Below, piece by piece: positions 23,244-31,583 of a stretch of DNA of 39,373 bases (its first letter is position 1; the number at the start of each line of letters is the position of its first letter). Location: contig CAJMPP010000024.1 in NCBI GenBank assembly GCA_905215325.1, positions 1 through 39,373 on the forward strand, read 5' to 3'. The notes beneath the pieces are model-generated. The model did not search any database. It had not been told where the DNA came from and saw only the letters and a program-made list of their open reading frames with translations. Made by a program: the position numbers and the translations under genes. This DNA is from an uncultured bacterium (GTDB lineage Bacteria; Actinomycetota; Coriobacteriia; Coriobacteriales; Eggerthellaceae).

Positions 23244-24897
23244 CAACGTGGCATACGATCGATCATATAACGGCGCCGCGGGAGGACCCCGCGGCGTTTT
23301 TGCTAGCTCGGGGGCTACCTCGGGCCCGGCGCGAAACGCCGAGGAAGCGGCCCGCGCATGCGCGGCTGCGTTCGGTGCACATAAGGCGGCGGGCTCGAAC
23401 GCCGCTTCGCGCAACAAGGAAGCGGCCTCGGGCGCCTTGTCGGTATCCGCTGCTATGCAGCTGGCGAAAGGAGCGCTCGAGGGCGTGACGGTGCGCTTGG
23501 TCGGTGAGATATCCGAGCTGTCGAACAAGCCCGGGTACAAGGCCGTGTACTTCACGGTCAAGGACAAGTCGGCAAGCCTTCCGTGCATGATGTGGAACAA
23601 CCGCTTCCGCGCCGCCGGCGTGCAGGTGGCGGTCGGTCAGCTGGTGGAGTTGACGGGCAGGTTCACGTTATATGCGGCGAAAGGGCGCATGAACTTCGAC
23701 GTGTTCTCGTTGGCGCCGGTGGGCGAGGGCCAGCTGCGCTTGCAGGTGGCCAACCTTGCGCGGAAGCTGTCGGCGGAGGGTCTTGCGGACCCCGCGCGAA
23801 AGCTGCCCTTGCCTGCGTACCCCCTTACCATCGGATTGGTCACAAGCCCGCGCGGCGATGCGGTGCATGATGTGCTGCGTACCTTGCGCCGCCGTTTCCC
23901 CGTGGCACGGGTGCTGTTCTCCGGCGTTGCGGTCGAGGGCCCGCAAGCCCCGGCCGGCATCGTCGAGGGGATGCGAGCCGTGGTGCATGCCGGCGCCGAG
24001 GTGGTGCTCGTGGTGCGCGGCGGCGGATCGTACGAAGACCTTATGCCCTTCAACGACGAGTTTTTGGCTCGCATGATCGTGAAATGCCCCGTTCCTGTGG
24101 TCACCGGTATCGGGCATGAGCCCGATACCTCCATCGCCGACATGGTGGCCGATGTGCGGGCGTCAACGCCCACGGCCGCAGCCGAGGCGGTGAGCCCCGC
24201 CCGCGAAAACCTTGAAGCGCTGTTCGATGCGCGCCGAAGCAGCCTGGATACCTGTGTTCAGCGCGCTCTCGAGGGCAGCGCGGCGTGGGTCGGGCGCTTT
24301 GCAAGCCGTCCGGTCTTCTGCGACCCCAACGCGCTGCTGGCGGCCTCCTCGCAGGGGGTGGACCTGTACGCCGATAGGCTGGCAAGGGCGCTGCCTGCCA
24401 GCTTGGATCGCGACCGTGCGCAGGTCGATCGGCTTCGCGAGCGTTTAAGTTCGGCGCTTCCCAGCGCCTTGACCTTCGATACTGCCGCCGTTCAGCGGCA
24501 ACGCGAGCGCTTGACGCAGGTGCTATCGCAGGTCGTCGGCCAGCCGACGTCGCAAACGCAACGCGCACGCGAACGTCTGGTGCGTGCGATGCCCCAGGCT
24601 TGCGAGCGGGCGCGTATGTCCCTCGATCACGAGCAGCGGCGCTTGCGCGCGGCGGGCGGCCAGCTGCTCGAGCCGTTCCGCCGGCAGGCGGGCCTTTCGG
24701 CGGCGCAGCTTGATGCGCTGTCGCCCTTGGCCGTCCTTGGCAGGGGTTATTCCATCGCCCGCGACGGCGATGGGGGCGTGGTGAAGTCGGTCGAGCAGGC
24801 GAAGACGGGGCAGCCGCTTGATGTGACGGTATCGGATGGCGTTATCGAGTGCAGCGTGTCGGGGGTCCGGCGCGGCGGCGTGGACGATATTGCATGA
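23233..24897 (+). CDS. xseA: exodeoxyribonuclease VII large subunit
   Basis: XseA with XseB degrades single-stranded DNA from both ends. The OB-fold DNA-binding domain begins at about residue 69 (LSVSAAMQLAKGALEG, then LVGEISELSN..AVYFTVKD), the catalytic domain contains TSPRGDAVHDVLRTLRRRFP, VVRGGGSYEDLMPFNDE and TGIGHEPDTSIADMVAD, and the C-terminal half is a long Arg/Gln-rich coiled coil ending in LGRGYSI. The GTG at 23233 gives 554 residues with an Ala-rich, 68-residue extension rare for the family and has no RBS. TTG 23437 would start exactly at the OB domain, and a terminator lies between them. The extension has coding-like third-position GC, so I keep the long form with doubt about the start. 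Confidence 0.9.
   Translation: MTSSNVAYDRSYNGAAGGPRGVFASSGATSGPARNAEEAARACAAAFGAHKAAGSNAASRNKEAASGALSVSAAMQLAKGALEGVTVRLVGEISELSNKPGYKAVYFTVKDKSASLPCMMWNNRFRAAGVQVAVGQLVELTGRFTLYAAKGRMNFDVFSLAPVGEGQLRLQVANLARKLSAEGLADPARKLPLPAYPLTIGLVTSPRGDAVHDVLRTLRRRFPVARVLFSGVAVEGPQAPAGIVEGMRAVVHAGAEVVLVVRGGGSYEDLMPFNDEFLARMIVKCPVPVVTGIGHEPDTSIADMVADVRASTPTAAAEAVSPARENLEALFDARRSSLDTCVQRALEGSAAWVGRFASRPVFCDPNALLAASSQGVDLYADRLARALPASLDRDRAQVDRLRERLSSALPSALTFDTAAVQRQRERLTQVLSQVVGQPTSQTQRARERLVRAMPQACERARMSLDHEQRRLRAAGGQLLEPFRRQAGLSAAQLDALSPLAVLGRGYSIARDGDGGVVKSVEQAKTGQPLDVTVSDGVIECSVSGVRRGGVDDIA
23274..23301 (+). terminator. intrinsic terminator inside the predicted 5' end of xseA
   Basis: CGCCGCGGG (23274-23282) pairs perfectly with CCCGCGGCG (23288-23296), loop AGGAC, followed by TTTTT (23297-23301). 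It is 31 bases past the peptidase stop codon, the normal place for its terminator, yet lies within the xseA reading frame if the GTG at 23233 is used. Confidence 0.85.
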
Positions 24898-24910
24898 AAG
24901 GAATCATCAA

Positions 24911-25165
24911 ATGGGCAATGAAGCTTTGAAGCCGGTAGAGGATCTGACGTTTCGCGAGGCCATGGCGGAGCTGGACGGCATCGTCGGCGTGCTCGAATCC
25001 AACACCCTCGAGCTGGAGGACAGCCTTGCCAGCTATGAGCGCGGGGTTGCGCTGCTGCGCGCCTTGCAGGGCCGTCTGGCAACGGCGCAACAGAAGGTCG
25101 ACGTGCTCATGGGCCAGCTTGAGCCGGAGGTGTCGGACGAGCAGCGCGATACCACGCTTTCGTAG
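24911..25165 (+). CDS. xseB: exodeoxyribonuclease VII small subunit
   Basis: The 84-residue product has the small-subunit pattern LTFREAMAELDGIVGVLESNTLELEDSL followed by SYERGVALLRALQGRLATAQQKV, a two-helix hairpin that wraps the large subunit. It begins 13 bases after xseA. The ATG at 24911 has GAAAGGA (24895-24901 region) upstream. An open frame upstream to 24836 overlaps xseA and is not used. Confidence 0.94.
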   Translation: MGNEALKPVEDLTFREAMAELDGIVGVLESNTLELEDSLASYERGVALLRALQGRLATAQQKVDVLMGQLEPEVSDEQRDTTLS

Positions 25166-25271
25166 CGCCGCTTGCCGACAGAGTGCCGCGCGGGCGCCGC
25201 TTGCAGCAACGTGCGGCGTGTTTTGCATCTACAATGATGGCTCGAAATCTTTTGGGTAAGGAGGCAGGCCG

Positions 25272-26486
25272 TTGAACGTTTTGGTTATCAATGCGGGTTC
25301 ATCTTCGCTGAAGTACCAGCTTATCAATGTTGAAACGCATACGCTCATGGCCAAGGGCATTTGCGAGCGCGTCGGTTCGGCCGAGGCGTTCCACAAGCAC
25401 GGTCTTGACGATAACGAAGTGGTCATCGATGCGAAGATGGCGGACCATGACGACGCTATTGCGCTCGTGCTCGAATCCCTGGTCTCGGGTAAGGATGCCG
25501 CGATCGCTTCGCTTTCCGAGATCGACGCCGTCGGTCATCGCATCGTGCAGGGAGGCAAATACTTCGATCGTTCCGTCCTCATCGACGATGAGGTCATCGC
25601 GAAGATCGACGAGCTTGCCGAGCTGGCGCCTTTGCACAACGGTGCCGCGCTCATGGGCATCCATGCCTGCATGAAGCATATGCCGGGCATCCCCATGGTC
25701 GCCGTGTTCGACACCTCGTTTTTCACCACGTTGCCGCCGAAGGCGTACATGTATCCGCTTCCCTACGAGTTGTACGAGAAGTATGCCATCCGCAAATACG
25801 GCGCCCACGGCACCTCGCACCGCTACATCTCCGAGCGCGCCGCTGTGGTGCTCGATGAGCCCCTTGAGGACCTGAAGCTGATCACGCTGCATCTGGGCAA
25901 CGGCTGTTCCGCATCCGCCATCGACCATGGCGTGGCCGTGGATACCTCTATGGGCCTCACGCCGCTTGACGGTCTTATGATGGGCACCCGTTGCGGCGCC
26001 ATCGACCCGGCCATCGTGCCGTTCGTCATGGAGCACGAGAACCTGACCGCCGAGGAAATGAACAGCCTCATGAACAAGCAGTCCGGCCTGCTCGGCATCT
26101 CCGGCGTGTCCAACGACCTGCGCAGCGTTCGCACCGCCTCCGAAGAGGGCAATGAGCGCGCCATGCTGGCCTATGACATGTTCTCCAACTCGGTGAAGAA
26201 GTATATCGGCCAGTATATCGCCGTCATGGGCGGCGTGGACGCCATCGTGCTGACCGCCGGCGTTGGCGAGAACTGCGACAAGATGCGCCGCATGATCTTC
26301 TCCGGCCTGCAGCCATTGGGCATCGTGCTGGATGAGGAGAAGAACCGTCATCGCGGTTTTGAGCGCATCATCTCCACCGACGATTCCGCGGTGCAGATCA
26401 TCATCATCCCTACCAACGAGGAGTACATGATCGCGCGCGACACCTATGAGATCGTGCACGACCAGATGGTCGGCATTCAGCCGTAA
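25272..26486 (+). CDS. ackA: acetate kinase
   Basis: Acetate kinase converts acetyl phosphate and ADP to acetate and ATP, the last step of fermentative acetate formation. The ASKHA-fold motifs are intact: NAGSSSLKYQL at residues 7-17, VAVFDTSFF, HLGNGCS, DTSMGLTPL, RCGAIDP and LTAGVGEN near the end. At 404 residues it is full length. The start is TTG 25272 with a strong AAGGAGG site (25258-25264). A TACAAT hexamer at 25230-25235 may be the -10. pta, the partner enzyme, lies downstream on the opposite strand. Confidence 0.96.
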   Translation: MNVLVINAGSSSLKYQLINVETHTLMAKGICERVGSAEAFHKHGLDDNEVVIDAKMADHDDAIALVLESLVSGKDAAIASLSEIDAVGHRIVQGGKYFDRSVLIDDEVIAKIDELAELAPLHNGAALMGIHACMKHMPGIPMVAVFDTSFFTTLPPKAYMYPLPYELYEKYAIRKYGAHGTSHRYISERAAVVLDEPLEDLKLITLHLGNGCSASAIDHGVAVDTSMGLTPLDGLMMGTRCGAIDPAIVPFVMEHENLTAEEMNSLMNKQSGLLGISGVSNDLRSVRTASEEGNERAMLAYDMFSNSVKKYIGQYIAVMGGVDAIVLTAGVGENCDKMRRMIFSGLQPLGIVLDEEKNRHRGFERIISTDDSAVQIIIIPTNEEYMIARDTYEIVHDQMVGIQP

Positions 26487-26533
26487 GCGCTCCGTTTGCG
26501 CATCAGCAAGGCACTGCTTCATATGAAACTTTG

Positions 26534-26560
26534 AAAAGCCCTCGTCAGAGGGCTTTTCTG
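26534..26560 (+). terminator. intrinsic terminator of ackA
   Basis: AAAAGCCCTC and GAGGGCTTTT form a perfect 10-bp stem with loop GTCA, 47 bases past the ackA stop. The T run is inside the 3' arm. Confidence 0.88.
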
Positions 26561-26764
26561 CTTGATGGGAATCATGGGTTTTACGCCGAAGGTTGGCTTC
26601 GCCGGCCGTTTCGGGATTGCAGCGGCCATTGTCTGGAATCTTGTGCGCCATGGGTTTTGGCCCTGCTGCGGATAGGTGCGCCGATGCCGCCATCGGCGCC
26701 TTCGAGATACATGCTTTTGCGCGGGCCTATCGGTGGTCTTGTTTTCGGCGGACTCGACAAGAAA
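26561..26764. other. gap between the ackA and pta terminators
   Basis: About 200 bases without a supported gene. It holds one GC-rich hairpin, GCGCCGAT (26678-26685) with ATCGGCGC (26692-26699). Open frames crossing it are extensions of the antisense frame of pta and have no RBS. Confidence 0.55.
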
Positions 26765-26808
26765 GCCCCTGCTTCCCGAGCGTGGTCATCGATTCGGGAA
26801 GCAGGGGC
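26765..26808 (-). terminator. intrinsic terminator of pta (minus strand)
   Basis: A perfect 15-bp stem (26765-26779 with 26794-26808) is followed on the minus strand by CTTTCTTGTC. It lies about 55 bases past the pta stop codon. Confidence 0.88.
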
Positions 26809-26863
26809 GTTTGAGCTTCGGGCTCAGGCTCTTTTTGCGGTGGCGCCTTTGCACCGGCGCGGG

Positions 26864-27871
26864 CTACTGGGCGTCGGCGGCTTTCTTCGCCTGGGCCTGC
26901 ACGCACGTGATGGCGATGACGCCCACGATATCATGCGCGCTGCAGCCGCGGGACAGGTCGTTGACCGGGGCGGCGATGCCTTGGGTCACCGGGCCGAACG
27001 CCTCGGCATGCGCCAGGCGCTGAACCAGCTTGTAGCCGATGTTGCCCGCGTCAAGGTCGGGGAAGATCAGGCAGTTCGCCTTGCCGGCCACCTTGCTGTC
27101 GGGGGCCTTCGAGGCGCCCACGGAGGGCACCATGGCGGCATCGGCCTGCAGCTCGCCGTCGATCGCCAGCTCAGGTGCCAGCTCGCGGGCGATGGCGGCA
27201 GCTTCGACCACCTTGTTCGCGTCGTCGTTTTTGGCGGAGCCGTAGGTGGAGTGGGAGAGCATGGCCACCACGGGTTCGGTGCCGATAAGGGTTTTCCAGG
27301 ACTGGGCGGAGTTGACGGCGATGTGCGCAAGCTTCTCGGCGTTAGGCTGGACCTCCAGGCCGCAGTCGCTGAACAGGAACGTGCCGTTCTGGCCGTACTC
27401 GCAATTGGGAACCACCATGATGAAGAAGCTGCTGACCAGCTTCACGCCCGGGGCGGTTTTGAGGATCTGCAGGCTGGGACGCAGCACGTCGCCGGTGGAG
27501 TGGCAGGCGCCGGAGACCATGCCGTCGGCGCGGCCGGTCTTCACCATGAGCACGCCGAAGAACAGCACGTCGCGCACCTTCTCAGCGGCTTGCTCGAGGG
27601 TCATGCCCTTGTGCTTGCGCAGCTCATACAAGGTATTTGCGAACTCGTCATGCAGATCGGAGTCCTGCGGGTCGATCAGCGTGGCGCCGTCGAGCGCGCG
27701 TCCGGATTCCTTGATGGCGGCCACGTCGCCCAAGATGATCAGGTTTGCGACGCCTTGGGCCAGGATGGTCTCGGCAGCTTCGAGCGTGCGCGGGTCGTCG
27801 CCCTCGGGTAGCACGATGGTCTGCTTGTCAGCCTTGGCGCGCTCAAGCATGGTGTCCAAAAACGAGCTCAT
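26864..27871 (-). CDS. pta: phosphate acetyltransferase
   Basis: Pta converts acetyl-CoA and phosphate to acetyl phosphate, which AckA then uses to make ATP. The 335-residue product is the short, single-domain form and shows KQTIVLPEGDDPRTLEAA, KTGRADGMVSGACHSTGDVLRP, GTFLFSDCGL and DLDAGNIGYKLVQRL. ATG 27871 has AAGAAAGGG upstream. Its transcription start region overlaps the palindrome at 27968-27984. It is convergent with ackA rather than in one operon, though the two make a complete pathway. Confidence 0.96.
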   Translation of the reverse strand: MSSFLDTMLERAKADKQTIVLPEGDDPRTLEAAETILAQGVANLIILGDVAAIKESGRALDGATLIDPQDSDLHDEFANTLYELRKHKGMTLEQAAEKVRDVLFFGVLMVKTGRADGMVSGACHSTGDVLRPSLQILKTAPGVKLVSSFFIMVVPNCEYGQNGTFLFSDCGLEVQPNAEKLAHIAVNSAQSWKTLIGTEPVVAMLSHSTYGSAKNDDANKVVEAAAIARELAPELAIDGELQADAAMVPSVGASKAPDSKVAGKANCLIFPDLDAGNIGYKLVQRLAHAEAFGPVTQGIAAPVNDLSRGCSAHDIVGVIAITCVQAQAKKAADAQ

Positions 27872-27967
27872 GTTTGTACCCTTTCTTCGCGATGTGCCGG
27901 GCGCGGTCTTGCCGGTTGCGCATGGTTTCGGCTGCGCCCGAGCTGTTCACTTGGATTTTATCCATAA

Positions 27968-27984
27968 TGTACCCACTGGGTACA
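27968..27984. promoter_or_regulatory. perfect palindrome in the pta/glycosyltransferase divergent region
   Basis: TGTACCC, a 3-base spacer ACT, then GGGTACA form a perfect 7-3-7 dyad. It lies about 97 bases before pta and 96 before the glycosyltransferase. On the minus strand a TAAAAT -10-like element (27955-27960) would place the dyad over the pta -35. It is a likely operator; the regulator is unknown. Confidence 0.55.
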
Positions 27985-28079
27985 GCCGAGTGCCTCTCTA
28001 CCGGTAAAATGGCGGGCGAACCATTTGAACGGCGCGTTTCCGATCTCGTTTTCGCCGTTGCTTTCAGGAAAGGAAAGGC

Positions 28080-29117
28080 ATGAAAAGCATCACGTTCGCC
28101 ATCCCGTGTTACAACTCCGCGGCATATATGGATAAGTGCATCGAGTCCATCCTTGCGTGTGGGGGCGACAAGGGCGTCGACGACATCGAGATCATCATCG
28201 TCGACGACGGGTCGGTCAAAGACGATACCGCGGAAAAGGCCGATCGCTGGGAGCAGCTCCATCCGGGCATCATCAAGGCCGTCCATCAGGAAAACGGGGG
28301 CCACGGACAAGCGGTGAACACCGGTTTGGCGAACGCCTCCGGCCTGTACTTCAAGGTGGTCGACTCCGACGATTGGCTTGATCGCCGCGCCATGGAGGAT
28401 GTCATGGCGTACGTGCGCAGCCAAGTCGGGCGCAGCGCCCCGACTGATCTGGTCATCGCCAATTACGTGTATGAGAAGGTGCACGAGAGCACGCGTACCA
28501 TCATGCATTATCGCAACGTGTTCCCCGAGGGGCGCGAGTTCGGCTGGTCCGAGGTGGGGCATTTCAACCCCAGCCAATACCTGCTCATGCACTCGGTCAT
28601 CTACCGCACCGAGCTGTTGCGCGGCATAGGCCTTCAGCTGCCCAAGCACACCTTCTACGTGGACAACATCTTCGTGTACGTGCCGCTGCCGCACGTCAAG
28701 ACCATCTACTATCTTGATGTCGACATGTACCGTTATTTCATCGGCCGTGATGACCAAAGCGTCAACGAGTCGGTCATGATGAGCCGCATCGATCAACAGC
28801 TGCGCGTCACGCGCATCATGATCGACACCGTGAAGCTTCCCGGCGATGTGCCCGAGAAGCGCCTGGAGCGCTACATGGAGAACTATTTGTCCATGATGAT
28901 GTGCATCTGCAGCATCTTCCTGCGCATGATCAACACCGTCGATGCCGAGGATGAGCGCGATGCGATTTGGCGTTATCTTAAGGATAACAACTCCGATGTG
29001 TATCGCCGCGTGAGGCACAGCGTGCTGAACATGGGCACGAACCTGCCCACTAATCTGGGACGTAAGATCGGCATCACCGGTTACCATGTTGCTCAGAGGA
29101 TATTTAAATTCAATTAA
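28080..29117 (+). CDS. family 2 glycosyltransferase
   Basis: The first 120 residues are a GT-A fold: FAIPCYNSAAYMDKCIESI, IIIVDDGS (Asp42, Asp43), NGGHGQAVNTGLANASG and the DxD-type VVDSDDWLD that binds the metal and nucleotide sugar. The C-terminal part is helical, without clear membrane segments. At 345 residues it acts at the cytoplasmic face of the membrane, probably in cell-envelope polysaccharide or glycolipid synthesis; sugar and acceptor cannot be told. GGAAAGGAAAGG precedes ATG 28080. It stands alone, closed by its own terminator. Confidence 0.92.
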   Translation: MKSITFAIPCYNSAAYMDKCIESILACGGDKGVDDIEIIIVDDGSVKDDTAEKADRWEQLHPGIIKAVHQENGGHGQAVNTGLANASGLYFKVVDSDDWLDRRAMEDVMAYVRSQVGRSAPTDLVIANYVYEKVHESTRTIMHYRNVFPEGREFGWSEVGHFNPSQYLLMHSVIYRTELLRGIGLQLPKHTFYVDNIFVYVPLPHVKTIYYLDVDMYRYFIGRDDQSVNESVMMSRIDQQLRVTRIMIDTVKLPGDVPEKRLERYMENYLSMMMCICSIFLRMINTVDAEDERDAIWRYLKDNNSDVYRRVRHSVLNMGTNLPTNLGRKIGITGYHVAQRIFKFN

Positions 29118-29128
29118 GCATCAAGAGA

Positions 29129-29155
29129 AAAGGCCTGTTCGTGCAGGTCTTTTTT
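29129..29155 (+). terminator. intrinsic terminator of the glycosyltransferase gene
   Basis: AAAGGCCTG pairs with CAGGTCTTT (one G-T) around TTCGTG and runs into a T tract, 12 bases after the stop codon. Confidence 0.85.
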
Positions 29156-29254
29156 GTTGCAACGATTCGGTATCGCGCTGAGTTTCCGGCTTCTTTTTTC
29201 TGGCGGATTGCGGCATAATGGATATTTCGGACGCAATTCCATAAAGGAGCATTC

Positions 29255-30535
29255 TTGAAGAAAAACACTGTGGTTATCGGACTGGCACTGTTCGCCATGT
29301 TCTTCGGTGCCGGAAACCTTATCTTCCCGCCGTTTTTGGGTATGGAAAGCGGAACCGATTGGGTGATCGGATTTTTATGCTTCATCTTGATCGACGTCGC
29401 GCTTTCTTGTCTGGGCATCTTCGCGCTCAACGCCGCCGGCGGCGCGAACGTGGCTGTCGAAGGTTCATTAGGCAAGGTTCCCGGTTTGGTGCTCAACACC
29501 GCCGTGATCCTTTGCACGGGCATGATCATCGCCGAGCCGCGTACGGCTGCAACTACCTACGAGATGTCCATCGTGCCGCTGTTCGGCGATTCTATGGGCA
29601 TGCTGCCGTTCTCCGTGCTGTTCTTCGCGGCGGTGCTCGCGCTGTCCATTCGCCAAACGCGCGTGGTCGCCATCATCGGCAAGGTGCTCACCCCGCTGTT
29701 GGTGCTTTGCGTGTTCGTGATCATCGTCACCGGAGTCGTGTATCCGCTCGGCGAGATAGGGGCCCCGCTTTCCGAGCACCCTGCGCAAGACGGTATCTTG
29801 GCAGGCTATCAGGCCATGGACGTTCTTGCGTGCGTGGGCTTCGCCATCGTTATGGAAAACGCTGTGCGCACCGCAGGATATACGCGTCGAGAGGATCAGC
29901 TCAAGGTTATCGCTGGCGCAAGCGTGGTGGCCGGCATCCTTTTGGCAGTGATCTACGGCGGCTTGACCTATTTGGGCGCTTCGAGCGCGCTTGCATTTGG
30001 CGCGGGTATGGACCGCTCCACGCTAATCGTGGAGATCACCAAGCATCTGCTCGGCAACACCGGCGTGATCATCCTCGGCATCATCGTCGGGCTTGCGTGC
30101 CTGACCACCGCCATCGGCCTTACCGGCGCTTCGGCGTCGTACTTCGAGCGCACCACGCATGGTAAGATCTCGTATCGAGTCGGCGTCATAGTCACTGTTT
30201 TGGTGTCCCTCGCCGTCTGCAACCTGGGTTTGAACGCTATCGTGGCGTTTGCTGCGCCCATTTTGTCGGTGGTTTGCCCGCCATTCATGGTGTGTGTGGT
30301 CATGGTGCTGTTCAAGAAGCGCATGGGCACCACGTGGCCGATCAAGGGTGCCGCTCTTGGCGCGTTCGTCATCAGCTTGCTCTCCACTATCGACGATACC
30401 TATGGCGCGCTGCCCGCTATCAAGCAGCTTCCCTTCACCGATCTGGGCTTTAGCTGGCTGCCGTTCGCCATTGCCGGCGGCATCATCGGGGCGCTCGCGT
30501 TCAAGGTGTCCAAGGGGAGCAAGGCAGTCGCGTAA
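29255..30535 (+). CDS. brnQ: branched-chain amino acid transport system II carrier protein
   Basis: BrnQ imports leucine, isoleucine and valine with sodium or protons. The 426-residue product has about 12 transmembrane helices and the family start IGLALFAMFFGAGNLIFPPFLG. The start is TTG 29255 with AAAGGAGC 8 bases upstream, not the later ATGs. A CATAAT hexamer at about 29213-29218 may be its -10. The stop codon overlaps the coaX ATG by one base, so both are translated in series. Confidence 0.94.
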   Translation: MKKNTVVIGLALFAMFFGAGNLIFPPFLGMESGTDWVIGFLCFILIDVALSCLGIFALNAAGGANVAVEGSLGKVPGLVLNTAVILCTGMIIAEPRTAATTYEMSIVPLFGDSMGMLPFSVLFFAAVLALSIRQTRVVAIIGKVLTPLLVLCVFVIIVTGVVYPLGEIGAPLSEHPAQDGILAGYQAMDVLACVGFAIVMENAVRTAGYTRREDQLKVIAGASVVAGILLAVIYGGLTYLGASSALAFGAGMDRSTLIVEITKHLLGNTGVIILGIIVGLACLTTAIGLTGASASYFERTTHGKISYRVGVIVTVLVSLAVCNLGLNAIVAFAAPILSVVCPPFMVCVVMVLFKKRMGTTWPIKGAALGAFVISLLSTIDDTYGALPAIKQLPFTDLGFSWLPFAIAGGIIGALAFKVSKGSKAVA

Positions 30536-31335
30536 TGGTGCGTTCGGGTCGAAGCGGATCGGGATTCATCCTTGCAGTCGACGTGGGGAATTCCGTGACC
30601 AACCTCGGGCTAGCTTGCGATGGGGGCCTTGCATCCACCTGGAGCGTGACCACCCCCGATCGCTTGACCGCCGATGAAGCGCTCATGTGCGTGGCGTCGT
30701 TTTTGCAGGTCCGGGGTTGCGATGTGCAGGTGCGCGACGCCATCGTGTCATCCGTTGTCCCTGGGCTTACCGATGCATGGGTCGAAGCCTTGCATTCCCT
30801 TTGCGGCGTTCGCCCGTTAGTGGTGGGACCAGGTTTGAAATCCGGTTTGAAGTTGCACTTGAACAGCCCTACGGATTTCGGCGCCGATCGCGTTGCCGAT
30901 TGCGTGGCGGTAAAGCAGCTCTACGGATTCCCGGTCATCGTGGTCGACTTTGGAACTGCAACCACGCTTGAGGTCATCGATGACGCGGGTGTCGTGCAGG
31001 GTGGGCTTATCGCTCCGGGCCTGCGTTTGGCTGCGCGCGCGGTGGCGGACGCCGCGGCCCAGCTCCCTGTTATCGGGCTGCATACGCCCCGGAGCGTCAT
31101 CGGGAAATCCACGCGCGATGCCATGCAGGCAGGTATCGTCATCGGCGAAATTGCCCGTATCGACGGCCTGATCCAAGCGGTTTGGGACGAACTCGGCTAC
31201 GAAACGCGCGTTGTCGCCACCGGTGACGATGCCCAGGCTATGGCCGGGCTTTCCCGACGCATCGAGGCTGCCGATGATCAGCTCACGCTCAAAGGGTTGA
31301 TCTTGTTGCACGAGAAGAACAGGAAAGTTCGGTAG
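30535..31335 (+). CDS. coaX: type III pantothenate kinase
   Basis: CoaX performs the first step of coenzyme A synthesis, phosphorylating pantothenate. The phosphate-binding motif is VDVGNSVTNLGL with Asp16. The pantothenate-binding segment GADRVADCVA and DFGTATTLEVID are typical of the ASKHA-type CoaX fold. At 266 residues it is full length; the ten residues before ILAVDVGN are a mild extension. ATG 30535 lies within the brnQ stop (TAATG). It is the end of a brnQ-coaX unit; the pairing of an amino-acid carrier with CoA synthesis may be chance. Confidence 0.93.
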   Translation: MVRSGRSGSGFILAVDVGNSVTNLGLACDGGLASTWSVTTPDRLTADEALMCVASFLQVRGCDVQVRDAIVSSVVPGLTDAWVEALHSLCGVRPLVVGPGLKSGLKLHLNSPTDFGADRVADCVAVKQLYGFPVIVVDFGTATTLEVIDDAGVVQGGLIAPGLRLAARAVADAAAQLPVIGLHTPRSVIGKSTRDAMQAGIVIGEIARIDGLIQAVWDELGYETRVVATGDDAQAMAGLSRRIEAADDQLTLKGLILLHEKNRKVR

Positions 31336-31401
31336 CGCTCGTTTTGGACGCGCTTGTGTAGCATGCGGCATAGCTACGAGCGAATAGGTATGGAATAGCA
31401 G

Positions 31402-31421
31402 AGCCCGGCACACGCCGGGCT
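31402..31421 (+). terminator. intrinsic terminator after coaX
   Basis: AGCCCGGC and GCCGGGCT form a perfect 8-bp stem with loop ACAC. An outer pairing of GGAAT with ATTCC extends it after a bulge. The following T tract is short, so it may be less efficient. Confidence 0.65.
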
Positions 31422-31478
31422 ATTCCGGCGCTATGGGTTAGTTAAATGTAACAATAATCGATATATTATAGTTTGCTC

Positions 31479-31506
31479 TGGTTACCAAAGTTTTCCAATG
31501 GTACCA
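31479..31506. promoter_or_regulatory. paired palindromes before the CydDC-type exporter
   Basis: TGGTTACCA (31479-31487) and TGGTACCA (31499-31506) are two near-identical palindromes with centres about 19.5 bases apart, close to two helical turns, so both face the same side of the DNA. They directly follow an AT-rich -10-like segment (TATATTATAG, 31462-31471). Position and symmetry suggest an operator that blocks or senses at the promoter of the ABC exporter. Confidence 0.55.
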
Positions 31507-31583
31507 TTCGACTGCTTGAATCAAGGTTGATGCGCCGCACCCCGGCGCCGTGCAGTCTTTGGGATCGAAAGGAAACCGACTCC

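Noticed and set aside
25299..26693. 464-codon open frame opposite to ackA
   Set aside because: Antisense shadow; His/Asp-rich composition typical of reversed GC-rich codons.
26531..27811. 426-codon open frame over the ackA-pta gap and opposite to pta
   Set aside because: It starts in the ackA terminator and mostly copies the antisense of pta.
29118..29254. T-box or amino-acid riboswitch before brnQ
   Set aside because: The 100 bases between the glycosyltransferase terminator and brnQ have no T-box sequence or second terminator.
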